Positions 41,046 through 50,519 are shown, counted from the first letter of the stretch. The stretch is DNA of 64,000 nt from JAFGDI01 sp963662515 (GCA_963662515.1 OY759675.1:186001-250000); one strand, 5' to 3'. Notes: generated from the sequence alone by a model not told the origin. A program made the numbers and translations.

Positions 41046-42566
41046 ATGAAGTTCAAAGTTGAAGAAATAACCAGCGTGATCAGGCAGGAGATATCACAGT
41101 ATCGTCAGAAACTTGATGTCTCTGAGATAGGTCGTGTTGTTGAAGTTGGTGATGGAATAGCCAGGATATACGGTCTGGATAATGCGATGGCCGGCGAATT
41201 GCTGACCTTTGCCAATGGTGCGACAGGGCAGGTATTTAACCTGGAAGAAGGTTCGATCGGAGCAGTTATCTTTGGCGACTATCTGGGTATAAAGGAAGGT
41301 GATGAGGTACGCACAACTGGTGATCTGTTGCGGGTGCCGGTAGGCGAAGAGATGCTGGGCCGGGTAGTTGACCCGTTGGGCAACCCAATAGATGGCGGCC
41401 CGGCAATAAAGCCGGCTGGCTTTCGCCCGGTAGAGATGATCGCCCCGGGTATTGCCCATCGTCAACCGGTAACGGAGCCATTGCAGACAGGCATAAAGGC
41501 TGTTGATGCGATGATCCCGATAGGCAGAGGTCAACGCGAGCTGATAATTGGCGACCGCAAGACAGGCAAGACCGCTATTGCTCTGGATACTATAATTAAT
41601 CAGAAGGGCAAGGGTGTGATCTGTGTCTATGTGGCTATTGGTCAGAAAGAATCAACTGTTGCTGGTGTGGTAGAGACGCTCAAAAAGCATGGTGCTATGG
41701 AATATACCATTGTGGTAGCGGCCTCAGCCTCTGACCCGGCACCATTACAATATATAGCACCTTATTCTGGTGCGGCGATGGCCGAGTATTTTATGTATGA
41801 AAAGAACGGTCATACTCTTTGTGTTTATGATGACCTGACCAAGCAGGCGCAGGCCTATCGTCAGGTGTCATTGCTGTTGAGAAGGCCGCCTGGACGCGAG
41901 GCGTATCCTGGTGATGTGTTCTATCTGCATAGCCGTCTGCTGGAAAGGGCGGTAAAGTTGAGCAATGAACTGGGCGGCGGGTCTATGACCGCTCTGCCGA
42001 TAATCGAGACGCTCGAGGGTGAGGTTTCGGCTTATATTCCAACTAATGTAATTTCTATTACTGATGGCCAGATATATCTGCGTCCCGACCTGTTCTTCGC
42101 TGGTATTCGACCGGCGATCGATGTAGGTATTTCGGTATCGCGTGTAGGTGGTAAGGCTCAGGTGCCGGCGTTAAAGAAGATCGCCGGTATGTTGCGACTG
42201 GATCTGGCGGCGTTTCGTGAACTGGAAGCTTTTGCCCAGTTAGGAACAGACCTGGATAAGGCAACTCAGGCACAGTTGGACCGCGGCTATCGTATGGTGG
42301 AATTGCTCAAGCAGCCTCAGTATCGGCCGATGGATGTATATGATCAGGTAATAAGTATTATCGCTGGTACTGCCGGCATTCTCGATGATATTGACCGTGA
42401 TAAGGTAACTGACTTTGAGAAGGAAATGCATGAATATCTGGCTGCTAATTTCAAGGAGCTGGTAAATAACTTTAAGCAGGTCGGAAAACTCGAGAATGAA
42501 ATTAAAGAAAAGCTTATAAGAGCTATCGAAGAGTTTAAGTTAAGAAGTAAATACCATAAGGGATAG
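41046..42566 (+). CDS. atpA: ATP synthase F1 subunit alpha
   Basis: 506 residues. The nucleotide-binding P-loop is GDRKTGKT (~169-176). Other family blocks are EEGSIGAVIFGDYLGIKEGD (~62), AIGQKESTVAGVVETL (~199) and LLLRRPPGREAYPGDVFYLH (~278). The regulatory, non-catalytic subunit of the F1 hexamer. Length and order match E. coli-type alpha. Confidence 0.97.
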   Translation: MKFKVEEITSVIRQEISQYRQKLDVSEIGRVVEVGDGIARIYGLDNAMAGELLTFANGATGQVFNLEEGSIGAVIFGDYLGIKEGDEVRTTGDLLRVPVGEEMLGRVVDPLGNPIDGGPAIKPAGFRPVEMIAPGIAHRQPVTEPLQTGIKAVDAMIPIGRGQRELIIGDRKTGKTAIALDTIINQKGKGVICVYVAIGQKESTVAGVVETLKKHGAMEYTIVVAASASDPAPLQYIAPYSGAAMAEYFMYEKNGHTLCVYDDLTKQAQAYRQVSLLLRRPPGREAYPGDVFYLHSRLLERAVKLSNELGGGSMTALPIIETLEGEVSAYIPTNVISITDGQIYLRPDLFFAGIRPAIDVGISVSRVGGKAQVPALKKIAGMLRLDLAAFRELEAFAQLGTDLDKATQAQLDRGYRMVELLKQPQYRPMDVYDQVISIIAGTAGILDDIDRDKVTDFEKEMHEYLAANFKELVNNFKQVGKLENEIKEKLIRAIEEFKLRSKYHKG

Positions 42567-42570
42567 GAAG

Positions 42571-42612
42571 AATAAGTAACAAGTAACTGTTGACCGTAAC
42601 TTGTTACTTATT
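42571..42612 (+). repeat. Inverted repeat between atpA and atpG
   Basis: AATAAGTAACAAGT (42571-42584) is the exact reverse complement of ACTTGTTACTTATT (42599-42612), with a 14-base loop. It ends 12 bases before the atpG ATG and could sequester its ribosome entry region. GTTACTTATTACT recurs at 43677. Confidence 0.85.
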
Positions 42613-42624
42613 ACTAAGAATAAA

Positions 42625-43506
42625 ATGGCTAATACCAGAGAAATATTACAGCGGAAGAATACCATAGGCAATATCTGTAAGATAACGCGTACTATGGAGA
42701 TGGTAGCTACTTCCCGTTTTAAGAAGGCTCATGATAAGTCGGTGGGTTTGCGCAGCTATACTGACAATATCACATACCTGGTGAATTCTCTGGCCGGCGG
42801 CAAAGAGACTCGGGCGATAAGTCCGCTTTTGCAGAGAAATAGCAGTAAGAAAGTTGTACAGTTAGTATTTTCGAGTAATCGCGGCTTGTGCGGCAGTTAT
42901 AATAGTAGTTTGCTGCGTCTGGCTGAGCGGAATTATGATAATTTGCGGGCTTCCGGACACATACCAGAGCTGCGGGTAATAGGTAAAAAAGGAGTGAGCT
43001 ATTTTAATTTTATTAAGAAATCTCCTAAAATAACCTATACACATATTAATGAAAAGACAACCTATCATGAGATCGAGAAGATCGCTAATGAGCTGATCGA
43101 TCAGTATGAAAGCGGTATGATCGGCGGGGTTGATGTAGTATATACCTGTTTTGATTCTTCGAGCATATTTTATCCAAAGAAGGTGCAGCTGCTGCCTTTT
43201 GAAAGTAGCGAATCGAGACTGGAACGAGAGAAAAAGACTATGCCGGTGGAGAACTATATCTTTTTACCAGAGGCAGAAGAGATATTGAAAAAACTATTAC
43301 CTGCGGCAGTTCGCACCAGATTATATCAGTGTTATTGTGATTCGATCGCCAGTGAACAGATGTCACGGATGAGGTCGATGAAGGCTGCGACTGACAATGC
43401 ACAGGAAATGATAACAGAACTGGCCAGCCAGTATAATAAGGCGCGTCAGGGGCAGATAACCGGTGAGCTGCTTGATATAGTAGGTGGCGCTGAGGCATTG
43501 AAATAA
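42625..43506 (+). CDS. atpG: ATP synthase F1 subunit gamma
   Basis: 293 residues from the ATG at 42625; the open frame extends further up but lacks a start signal. The N-terminal coiled-coil helix has REILQRKNTIGNICKITRTM (~4-23) and MVATSRFKKA, the middle has SSNRGLCGSYNSSLLR (~80-95), and the C-terminal helix has RMRSMKAATDNAQEMI (~251-266). This is the rotor shaft. The ribosome binding site is poor and lies next to a 14-bp hairpin, so translation may be dampened. Confidence 0.95.
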   Translation: MANTREILQRKNTIGNICKITRTMEMVATSRFKKAHDKSVGLRSYTDNITYLVNSLAGGKETRAISPLLQRNSSKKVVQLVFSSNRGLCGSYNSSLLRLAERNYDNLRASGHIPELRVIGKKGVSYFNFIKKSPKITYTHINEKTTYHEIEKIANELIDQYESGMIGGVDVVYTCFDSSSIFYPKKVQLLPFESSESRLEREKKTMPVENYIFLPEAEEILKKLLPAAVRTRLYQCYCDSIASEQMSRMRSMKAATDNAQEMITELASQYNKARQGQITGELLDIVGGAEALK

Positions 43507-43512
43507 TTTAGG

Positions 43513-43691
43513 AAGTAATAAGAAATAAGAAATAAGAAATAAGCTCATGTGTTCGCTTCGCTCACTGCTAGTTTAAAGGCTTTGCAATAGTGAGATGCGG
43601 CTGATAAGGTAATTCAAAATGATGCGTAGCCTTTAAATAGGTCACGCAGTGATACAGGAGCTTTTTACTTGGTTTTGTTACTTATTACTCA
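43513..43691. repeat. Imperfect inverted-repeat insertion between atpG and atpD
   Basis: AGTAATAAG near 43514 mirrors CTTATTACT at 43681. Inside, TCACTGCTAGTTTAAAGGCT (43562-43581) mirrors AGCCTTTAAA...GCAGTGA (43628-43652). GTTCGCTTCGCTCACTGC resembles the start of the REP-like units. A GAAATAA microsatellite-like stretch lies at 43522-43542. The gap is 209 nt, long for an atp operon. Confidence 0.65.
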
Positions 43692-43715
43692 GTATTACTT
43701 TTTTGTGAGAACAAG

Positions 43716-45146
43716 ATGAACAAAGGAAAGATAACACAGATAATCGGCAGTATCTTCGATGCTAAGTTTGACGAAGATAAGATACCGGCTATCTATAATG
43801 CGTTAAAAGTTGACACTGAGATCAAAGGTCAGCGGATCAGAGTTACCGGCGAGGTGCAGCAGCATCTGGGCGGCGGCAAGGTTCGGGCTGTAGCATTAGG
43901 TTCGACCGATGGTCTGGCGCGTAATATGGAAGTATTGGATACAGGTGCAGCAGTAACCGTTCCGGTAGGTGCAGGCACGCTGGGCCGGGTGTTTAATTTG
44001 CTGGGTGAGCCGGTTGATGGCCGGGGCGAAGTTAAGGCAGATGTATTCCTGCCTATTCATCGCGAACCGCCTTTATTTACCGATCTGTCAAGTAAGACCG
44101 AGATGTTCGAAACAGGTATAAAGGTTATTGATCTGTTATGCCCGATGGTTCGTGGCGGCAAGTGCGGCCTTTTCGGCGGTGCGGGTGTAGGTAAGACAGT
44201 AGTTATTCAGGAGCTGATCGCTCGGTTAGCTCGTTTTCATAGCGGTTATTCTTGTTTTGCCGGTGTTGGAGAGAGAACTCGTGAGGGTAATGATCTCTGG
44301 CTGGAAATGCAGGAAGCGATGATCGGTGATACGGGTAAGAGCGTACTTGATCAGACGGTAATGGTGTTTGGCCAGATGAATGAGCCGCCAGGGGCGCGTC
44401 TGCGTGTGGCTCTGACAGCTTTGACAATGGCAGAGCATTTCCGGGACCAGACCGGTGCTGATACGCTTTTGTTTATTGACAATGTGTTCCGTTTCTCACA
44501 GGCGGGTGCTGAGGTGTCGGCCTTGCTTGGCCGTATGCCGTCAGCGGTAGGTTATCAGCCAACCCTGGCAACTGAGATGGGAGCTTTGCAGGAACGAATT
44601 ACTTCTTCGAGTAAGGGTGCGGTGACCTCGATCCAGGCGGTTTATGTACCGGCGGATGATTATACTGACCCGGCACCGGCTACTACCTTTACGCATCTTG
44701 ACTCATCTGTTAACTTACAGCGTTCGATAGCGGAAAAAGGCATATACCCGGCGGTTGACCCGCTGGAATCTACCAGCCGCATATTGGACCCGAACTATGT
44801 CGGAGAGCGTCATTATAAGGTAGCTCGTCGGGTACAGCAGAATTTGCAGCGATATCGTGACTTACAGGATATTATCGCGATCCTTGGCGTTGATGAGCTT
44901 AGTGAAGATGACAAGATAGTAGTAGCTCGCAGTCGTAAGATAGAGCGTTTCCTGTCGCAGCCGTTTTTGGTGGCAGAGACTTTTACCGGTATGCCGGGTA
45001 AATATACTTCGCTGGAAGATACTATACGCAGCTTTGAAGAGTTATGTGATGGCAAGTGGGATCATTTGCCAGAAGCGGCCTTTATGTATATAGGTTCCAT
45101 TGAAGAGGCTGAAGAAAAGGCTAAGAAGCTGGAATCAGGCGTATAA
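43716..45146 (+). CDS. atpD: ATP synthase F1 subunit beta
   Basis: 476 residues. Catalytic P-loop GGAGVGKT (~154-161), the catalytic Glu region GERTREGNDLW (~184-194), Walker B TLLFIDNVFRFSQAGAEVSA (~250-269) and the lever region near DELSEDD (~390-396). All expected residues are present. It follows an unusual repeat insertion after atpG but is otherwise in standard order. Confidence 0.97.
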   Translation: MNKGKITQIIGSIFDAKFDEDKIPAIYNALKVDTEIKGQRIRVTGEVQQHLGGGKVRAVALGSTDGLARNMEVLDTGAAVTVPVGAGTLGRVFNLLGEPVDGRGEVKADVFLPIHREPPLFTDLSSKTEMFETGIKVIDLLCPMVRGGKCGLFGGAGVGKTVVIQELIARLARFHSGYSCFAGVGERTREGNDLWLEMQEAMIGDTGKSVLDQTVMVFGQMNEPPGARLRVALTALTMAEHFRDQTGADTLLFIDNVFRFSQAGAEVSALLGRMPSAVGYQPTLATEMGALQERITSSSKGAVTSIQAVYVPADDYTDPAPATTFTHLDSSVNLQRSIAEKGIYPAVDPLESTSRILDPNYVGERHYKVARRVQQNLQRYRDLQDIIAILGVDELSEDDKIVVARSRKIERFLSQPFLVAETFTGMPGKYTSLEDTIRSFEELCDGKWDHLPEAAFMYIGSIEEAEEKAKKLESGV

Positions 45147-45220
45147 CCGGAAAGTATCGCAAGCAGGCATAGTAATAGTGGTTAACTGTTGAGCCTGATC
45201 GTGCAAAAGAAGAGAACGAT

Positions 45221-45637
45221 ATGTCAGATGCAAAATATAAATTATTAAAATGCCTGGTGGTAACTCCTGATGGTCTGGTAGTAGATATCGAGGTGGCCGA
45301 GGTGATCATACCGACAGTTGAAGGCAAAGTAGGTGTGTTGTCTGGCCATGCCCCTATGTTGTGTGAGTTAAAGCCCGGCGTCTTTAAGTATAAGGATAGA
45401 CAATGGGATGAGTATCATCTTTTTGTTGATGGCGGCTTTGCTCATGTGCGGGATAATGAAGTTATTATCCTGACTCCGGCGGTGATCAAGCCCGGTCAGG
45501 TTGAGGCATTGGTAGCGCGTAAAGCTCTGGAAGATGCCTTTGCTATGCCGAGTGGTATGGGAATGTCAGATAGTCGTCGTCAGGCGATCGATCGGGCGCA
45601 TCAGATAATGTTTTTTGTAGAGACGCATAAGTCATAA
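45221..45637 (+). CDS. atpC: ATP synthase F1 subunit epsilon
   Basis: 138 residues. The N-terminal beta-sandwich has LVVTPDGLVVDIEVAEVIIP (~9-28), TVEGKVGVLSGHAPMLCELK (~29-48) and DGGFAHVRDNEVIILTPAV. The C-terminal helical arm is short. It completes the operon and lies 24 nt before the U32 peptidase gene, which may be read through from the atp promoter. Confidence 0.93.
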   Translation: MSDAKYKLLKCLVVTPDGLVVDIEVAEVIIPTVEGKVGVLSGHAPMLCELKPGVFKYKDRQWDEYHLFVDGGFAHVRDNEVIILTPAVIKPGQVEALVARKALEDAFAMPSGMGMSDSRRQAIDRAHQIMFFVETHKS

Positions 45638-45660
45638 CTGTCAGAGAATAGAAAAGGTCG

Positions 45661-46890
45661 ATGAGCGAGAGTAGTAGTAATAGTATGAAGCATATGCCGG
45701 AGTTATTATCTCCGGTGCGAGATGAAGTATCTTTTCGGGCCGCAGTATCAGCAGGAGCCGATGCGGTATATCTGGGGCTGGGCCAGTTGAATATGCGTGT
45801 TAATTCTCGCGGCATAGACATAGCTGAATTGCCGGAGCTGGTAGCCTTTGCTCACGACCATGGCGTAAAGGTATATGTTACCTTGAATGTTCTGATCTAT
45901 GATCAGGAGACAAGTTATCTGGCGGAATTGGTTAAAAAGATAAAAAATGCCGGTGTTGATGCAGTGATATGTTGGGACCCGGCGGTAATAGAGACTGCGC
46001 GTGATGCTGGTCTGGAGATCCATATTTCTACTCAGGCCAGTGTTTCTAATGTAAAGGCGGCGGCATTTTATAAGTCGCAGGGAGCCAGTCGCATTGTGCC
46101 GGCGCGGGAACTGACCTTAGAGCAGATAAAGTATCTGAAGGATAATTCAGATGTAGAGTTGGAAGTGTTTATCCATGGCGCGATGTGCGTGTCGGTCTCA
46201 GGGCGATGCTTCCTTTCGCAGTTTGTACATGGCCATAGTGCTAATCGTGGTGATTGTCTGCAACCATGCCGGGAGAAGTATCAGGTAATAAGTGATGAGA
46301 ATCAGATCGAGTATGAGTTGGGTAGTAATTATGTGATGAGTCCCAAAGATCTGTGTACACTGCCTGTGCTTGATCAGGTGGTGGCTACCGGTGTTGATTC
46401 GTTAAAGATAGAAGGTCGCAGCCGCTCGCCGGAATATATTAGTAAGGTAGTGAGTGTATATCGCCGCGGCCTGGAGGCGATAGAGGCAGGCACTTTCGGT
46501 GAAGAGCTGGTTACTGGCCTTATGACCGAGTTGACGCAGGTATATAATCGCGGTTTTTCTCGTGGTTTTCTTTTTGGCCGGCCAACGGTAAATGACTGGA
46601 CCGAAAGGCGAAATAGCCAGGCGACCGAGAAAAAGATCTATGCAGGTAAGTTGATCAATTTTTTCCGCAAGACTAATATTGCCCATTGCCGGGTTGAGGC
46701 AGAAGAACTCTCTGTCGGTGATAAGATACAGATACATGGTAATAAGACCGGGGTTGTGGAGATGACCATAAGTAAGATGAAAGATGATAATGGCAAGGCA
46801 ATAGGAGCTATCTATCGCGGCAATATTACCTTTCCGGTCGAAGGCGAAGTTCGTACCGGCGATTCAGTATATAAGATAGTTCCAGTGTGA
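45661..46890 (+). CDS. Peptidase U32 family protein (TrhP/YegQ-like)
   Basis: 409 residues. The family signature lies around FIHGAMCVSVSGRCFLSQ (~167-184) with further conserved Cys in GDCLQPCREKY (~193-203). The TIM-barrel start is PELLSPVRDEVSFRAAVSAG (~13-32) with DAVYLGLGQLNMR. Several U32 proteins act in tRNA or rRNA cytidine/uridine hydroxylation (TrhP, RlhA), so a role in RNA modification is more likely than proteolysis. AAAGG lies just before the ATG. It is close behind atpC. Confidence 0.9.
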   Translation: MSESSSNSMKHMPELLSPVRDEVSFRAAVSAGADAVYLGLGQLNMRVNSRGIDIAELPELVAFAHDHGVKVYVTLNVLIYDQETSYLAELVKKIKNAGVDAVICWDPAVIETARDAGLEIHISTQASVSNVKAAAFYKSQGASRIVPARELTLEQIKYLKDNSDVELEVFIHGAMCVSVSGRCFLSQFVHGHSANRGDCLQPCREKYQVISDENQIEYELGSNYVMSPKDLCTLPVLDQVVATGVDSLKIEGRSRSPEYISKVVSVYRRGLEAIEAGTFGEELVTGLMTELTQVYNRGFSRGFLFGRPTVNDWTERRNSQATEKKIYAGKLINFFRKTNIAHCRVEAEELSVGDKIQIHGNKTGVVEMTISKMKDDNGKAIGAIYRGNITFPVEGEVRTGDSVYKIVPV

Positions 46891-47110
46891 AATGCCGGCG
46901 AATAAGGTGTGTTCACTATTTGCGAATTATGGGACTGAAATAGAAATATAGTCAAACGGTCGTTGGGTTTAAGTGCTTTTTCTGTTGAGTGTTAAGTTTA
47001 AAAGGGTAAGGTTTTTTTATATTCATCTTTTGTTAAGGTCGTATTTTCCCGATATGCAATGAACGGAGACTGACCCGTTGGGTTTCGAGTTTGCACGAAA
47101 GGCAGATAAG

Positions 47111-48250
47111 ATGAAGATGATACGGATAATGATTTTAACATTGCTGTTATTCGTAGCAGCAGTTCAGGCAGAGAGCGGAATAACAGAAACTGAGATACTT
47201 GTAGGCCAGAGTTGTGCCTTGAATGGCCCGGCCAGTGCTTTGGGTAAAGGGATGAAGTATGGCCTGCTGACAGCATTTTCTCAGGTTAATGATGCAGGTG
47301 GTATTAATGGTCGTAAAGTAAAGCTGATAAGTCTGGACGATGGCTATGAGCCGGAGAAGGCGGTAAATAATACCAAGATATTCATACACGATGAGAAAGT
47401 GTTTATGTTAATAGGTGAGGTAGGTACGCCAACTTCTAATGCGGTAGTGCCGCTGGCAGTGGAATCTGGTGTGCCGTTTTTTGGTGCCTTTTCTGGTGCA
47501 GAGAGCTTGCGCAGTCCGTACAATCATCTTATCGTGAATCTGCGAGCCAGTTATAATCAGGAGATGGAAAAGCTGGCAGAATATCTGGTCGATAAACAAG
47601 GCCTGATGCGAATATCTTGTTTTTATCAGGATGACGGTTATGGCCTGGCTGGTTTGAGTGGATTGAAGCAGGCATTGAAGAGGCGAGGTCTGGAGCTGAT
47701 AAGTGAAGGGAATTATAAGCGAAATACTCTGGCAGTAAAGCGAGGTTTGCTGACAATACGCAAGTCGGGTCCGCAGGCGGTGGTTATGGTAGGAGCATAT
47801 CGCCCTTGTGCAGAATTTATTAAACTGGCCCGGTCGTTAGATATGAGTGATGTGGTATTTTGTAATATCTCTTTTGTTGGCACTGCTGCCTTGCAGGAAG
47901 AGCTGGCGGAGCAGGGAAAAGGTTGTGTTGTCTCGCAGGTAATGCCCTTGCCCAGTGCGCAGCATCTGGTGATAGTCAGGGAATATAATGAGGCGCTGGC
48001 TAAATATCAACCGGGTGTATTGCCCGACTTTGTTTCGCTGGAAGGCTATGTTGCTGGTCGCTTGTTTTGTGAATTGGCTGGAAAAGTTGAAGGGGAGCTG
48101 ACCCGAGAAAGTTTTTTGGCAGTAGTAAAGGCGACAACGGAACTGAATTTGGGCGGTATGGAAATAAGCTACGGCTCGGAAGATAATCAGGGCTCTGATA
48201 CAGTATTTTTAACAGAGCTGACCGAAGAGGGTATAAAGCAGTTGCAATAG
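47111..48250 (+). CDS. Periplasmic branched-chain-amino-acid-type ABC binding protein
   Basis: 379 residues from the ATG at 47111, chosen because AAAGG sits eight nt upstream and a signal peptide (~1-20, ending VQA) results; a TTG 11 codons earlier is rejected. It has the type-1 periplasmic-binding fold of LivJ/receptor-family ligand-binding proteins: ILVGQSCALNGPASALGKGM (~29-48), DDGYEPEKAVNNTKIFI (~77-93) and LIGEVGTPTSNAVVPLA (~101-117). No permease or ATPase gene is adjacent, so it may serve an unlinked transporter or a sensor. The ligand is unknown. Confidence 0.87.
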   Translation: MKMIRIMILTLLLFVAAVQAESGITETEILVGQSCALNGPASALGKGMKYGLLTAFSQVNDAGGINGRKVKLISLDDGYEPEKAVNNTKIFIHDEKVFMLIGEVGTPTSNAVVPLAVESGVPFFGAFSGAESLRSPYNHLIVNLRASYNQEMEKLAEYLVDKQGLMRISCFYQDDGYGLAGLSGLKQALKRRGLELISEGNYKRNTLAVKRGLLTIRKSGPQAVVMVGAYRPCAEFIKLARSLDMSDVVFCNISFVGTAALQEELAEQGKGCVVSQVMPLPSAQHLVIVREYNEALAKYQPGVLPDFVSLEGYVAGRLFCELAGKVEGELTRESFLAVVKATTELNLGGMEISYGSEDNQGSDTVFLTELTEEGIKQLQ

Positions 48251-48277
48251 GTTGTCGGAGCGGGCCGGATAAAGAAT

Positions 48278-48568
48278 TTATTCGTGTATGTTTTTGCCAA
48301 CGGCAAACTGGACGAATTTTTCTATCTCACCAGCGAGGTCGGAGATATCATCGATCTGGAAATCTTCATAATGGCCAGGAATGAACTCGCCATTACTGTC
48401 ACGCGTGAATAATTTTACCCTTATAACCGCTGATGAATGTTCGCAGGCAAGAGAGCCTTCTCTTTGGGTAAGTTCTACTCTGGTTTCCTCACTGATAAAT
48501 ACCAGGGCTGTGCCGGTATAGACAGCAGTGGGGAAATAATCTCTTAATATTTTCAGTCTTTCGTTCAT
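48278..48568 (-). CDS. Conserved-looking small protein of unknown function
   Basis: 96 residues, soluble and acidic, with alternating strands (TAVYTGTALVFISEETRVEL, AVIRVKLFTRD) and a C-terminal helix (DLAGEIEKFVQFAVGK). No family recognised. It follows pyrD by 48 nt on the same strand, so it is likely the last gene of the pyrK-pyrD unit, though a perfect TTGACA just upstream leaves room for its own promoter. The ribosome binding site is weak. Confidence 0.6.
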   Translation of the reverse strand: MNERLKILRDYFPTAVYTGTALVFISEETRVELTQREGSLACEHSSAVIRVKLFTRDSNGEFIPGHYEDFQIDDISDLAGEIEKFVQFAVGKNIHE

Positions 48569-48616
48569 AAGTCTTATTCAATATGATTGTCAAAATGGTA
48601 TCAGAAGGATCAGTTA

Positions 48617-49558
48617 TTACATAATGAGTGAGCCTGTTAGTTCTGCAGGTGACTTAAAGCCATAGCGCCGCAGATAATCATGAATACCATCAACGATCCT
48701 GGCAGTGGCCGCAGGATTAACGAGCATATTTGTACCGATGGAAACCGCCGAAGCACCAGCGATAAGAAATTCAATGGCATCGTCAGCACTGGCGATGCCG
48801 CCCAGACCAATAATAGGTATGCCGGCGTCGCGAGCCACATCCTGATATACTCTGCGAACCATATTGAGTGCCATAGGTTTAATGGCAGGGCCGCTGAGTC
48901 CGCCGGTAATATTGCCCAGCACAGGTTTGCGGGTATGGATATTAATTGCCATACCCATGAAGGTATTAACCAGACTCAGGGCATGGCTGCCTGCTTCAAT
49001 GGCGGCCCGGGCGGTAACGGTAATGTCAGTTACATTGGGGCTGAGCTTGGTAATTAGCATAGTTTCCGGGCTGGCCTGTTTAACAGCAGAGACCAGCTCA
49101 ATGATAAGTCCGGGATCAGTACCGAAAGCCAGGCCGCCATGTTTTACATTCGGACAACTGATATTAAGCTCCAGTCCGGTAATGAAATCGTACGATTTTA
49201 ATCTGCTGGCTACTTCTACATAATCTTCGATAGTCTTGCCGGCGACATTAACAAAGACTGGCATGTCCATTTTTTCGAGCAGGGGCAGCTTCTCTTCGAT
49301 GAATTTATCCAGGCCGACATTAGCCAGGCCAATAGCATTTAGCATACCGGCGGCAACTTCAACCGTTCGCTGAGGTGGGTTGCCGATACGCGGCTCAGGG
49401 GTAATGCTTTTGGTGATGAAGCCGCCGAGTTTGTTAAAGTCAAAGAAATCTCGTAACTCGAAGGCATAGCCGCAAGTTCCAGAGGCGGTTAAGACCGGAG
49501 TTCTCAGAGTAGCGCGTTCCAGCTTTACGCTCATATCAATTGTACTATTATCAGTCAT
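48617..49558 (-). CDS. pyrD: Dihydroorotate dehydrogenase B, catalytic subunit
   Basis: 313 residues, class 1B. It oxidises dihydroorotate to orotate with FMN and passes electrons to PyrK. Visible are the FMN/substrate residues in ELNISCPNVKHGG (~124-136; Cys is the active-site base of this class), KLSPNV (~164-169) and the phosphate-binding GLGGIASADDAIEFLIAGAS (~242-261). The N-terminal LRTPVLTASGTCGY is typical. The electron-transfer partner gene lies immediately upstream. Confidence 0.95.
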   Translation of the reverse strand: MTDNSTIDMSVKLERATLRTPVLTASGTCGYAFELRDFFDFNKLGGFITKSITPEPRIGNPPQRTVEVAAGMLNAIGLANVGLDKFIEEKLPLLEKMDMPVFVNVAGKTIEDYVEVASRLKSYDFITGLELNISCPNVKHGGLAFGTDPGLIIELVSAVKQASPETMLITKLSPNVTDITVTARAAIEAGSHALSLVNTFMGMAINIHTRKPVLGNITGGLSGPAIKPMALNMVRRVYQDVARDAGIPIIGLGGIASADDAIEFLIAGASAVSIGTNMLVNPAATARIVDGIHDYLRRYGFKSPAELTGSLIM

Positions 49559-49607
49559 ATTATCAGCTCAGTTTTTTCTGTTTATGGCAATAGTGTTAAA
49601 ACAGGGG

Positions 49608-50519
49608 TCATTCCCAAACGATCTCGTCGGCATTAAAAACAGGGCCATTAACGCAGACCAGTTTATAATGAGGTCCTTTAGCAGTTACATAGGAACTCTT
49701 TGAGGCAACAGCACAACTCTGGCATAAGCCAATGCCGCAAGACATAAAGGCTTCCATGCAGACAAAGCAGCCAACAGCATTATTTTTGGCATATTCAGCG
49801 GCGAACTTGAGCATGATGCCAGGTCCGCAACAGTAGATGTCAGCATTTTTCCAGTCTGGATTATCATTTACAAAGAGCTTGAGCAGCTCTATGGCATTAC
49901 CTTTAAACCCGCAACTGCCATCATCAGTAGCTATGAGTGAATTGGTATTACTGCGAACAAAATGGGAGAGCCTTTTGCCAGGCACAAGAATATCAGCTCC
50001 GGTTTCAGGGCATGACAGGGCATCTTCGATCATATTTACGGTTCGAGCTGCGCCAATGCCTATGCGTTCGATCCCGGCTTCAGCCAGCATATCAGCCAGA
50101 AAGAACATTGGTGGCAAGCCAATGCCGCCGCCAATGAGAATAGCTTTGCGTGAAGTATCTTTGGGTATAGTAAAACCATTGCCCAGGGGGCCAAGTACAT
50201 CGATGGTATGACCAATATCCAGTTCACTGAGTCTGGTAGTGCCAGGACCGATAATGCGGAAGATGATGTCGATCTCAGTTCGGTCGGGGAAAACTCTTTT
50301 CGCAGCCATACTGACCGGACGGCGCAGCAGTGGGGCAAAATCTCTGGTCTGGTCAAGATTTCGGCAGGCGAGATTGATGAATTGACCGGCTTTAGAAGCT
50401 GCAAAACTTTCAGCCGCCTCGCCCGTAAAGGCAATGGTCATTGCTTCATGGCCCTGGCCAAACTTTGAGCGATTGGCAACGGTGCCGATAAACTGACCTT
50501 TTCTTTTAGCTTTAGACAT
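49608..50519 (-). CDS. pyrK: Dihydroorotate dehydrogenase electron-transfer subunit PyrK
   Basis: 303 residues. The FAD domain has RPVSMA (~66) and FRIIGPGTTRLSEL (~85-98). The NAD-binding region contains ILIGGGIGLPPMFFLAD (~127-143). The 2Fe-2S cluster site is CFVCMEAFMSCGIGLCQSC (~249-267), the CGxGxC type pattern of PyrK. It takes electrons from PyrD to NAD. The gene precedes pyrD by 49 nt. It is somewhat longer than many PyrK proteins. Confidence 0.93.
   Translation of the reverse strand: MSKAKRKGQFIGTVANRSKFGQGHEAMTIAFTGEAAESFAASKAGQFINLACRNLDQTRDFAPLLRRPVSMAAKRVFPDRTEIDIIFRIIGPGTTRLSELDIGHTIDVLGPLGNGFTIPKDTSRKAILIGGGIGLPPMFFLADMLAEAGIERIGIGAARTVNMIEDALSCPETGADILVPGKRLSHFVRSNTNSLIATDDGSCGFKGNAIELLKLFVNDNPDWKNADIYCCGPGIMLKFAAEYAKNNAVGCFVCMEAFMSCGIGLCQSCAVASKSSYVTAKGPHYKLVCVNGPVFNADEIVWE

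Noticed and set aside
40789..42431. Minus-strand ORFs inside atpH and atpA
   Set aside because: All are antisense to strongly conserved ATP synthase genes and have no supporting signals.
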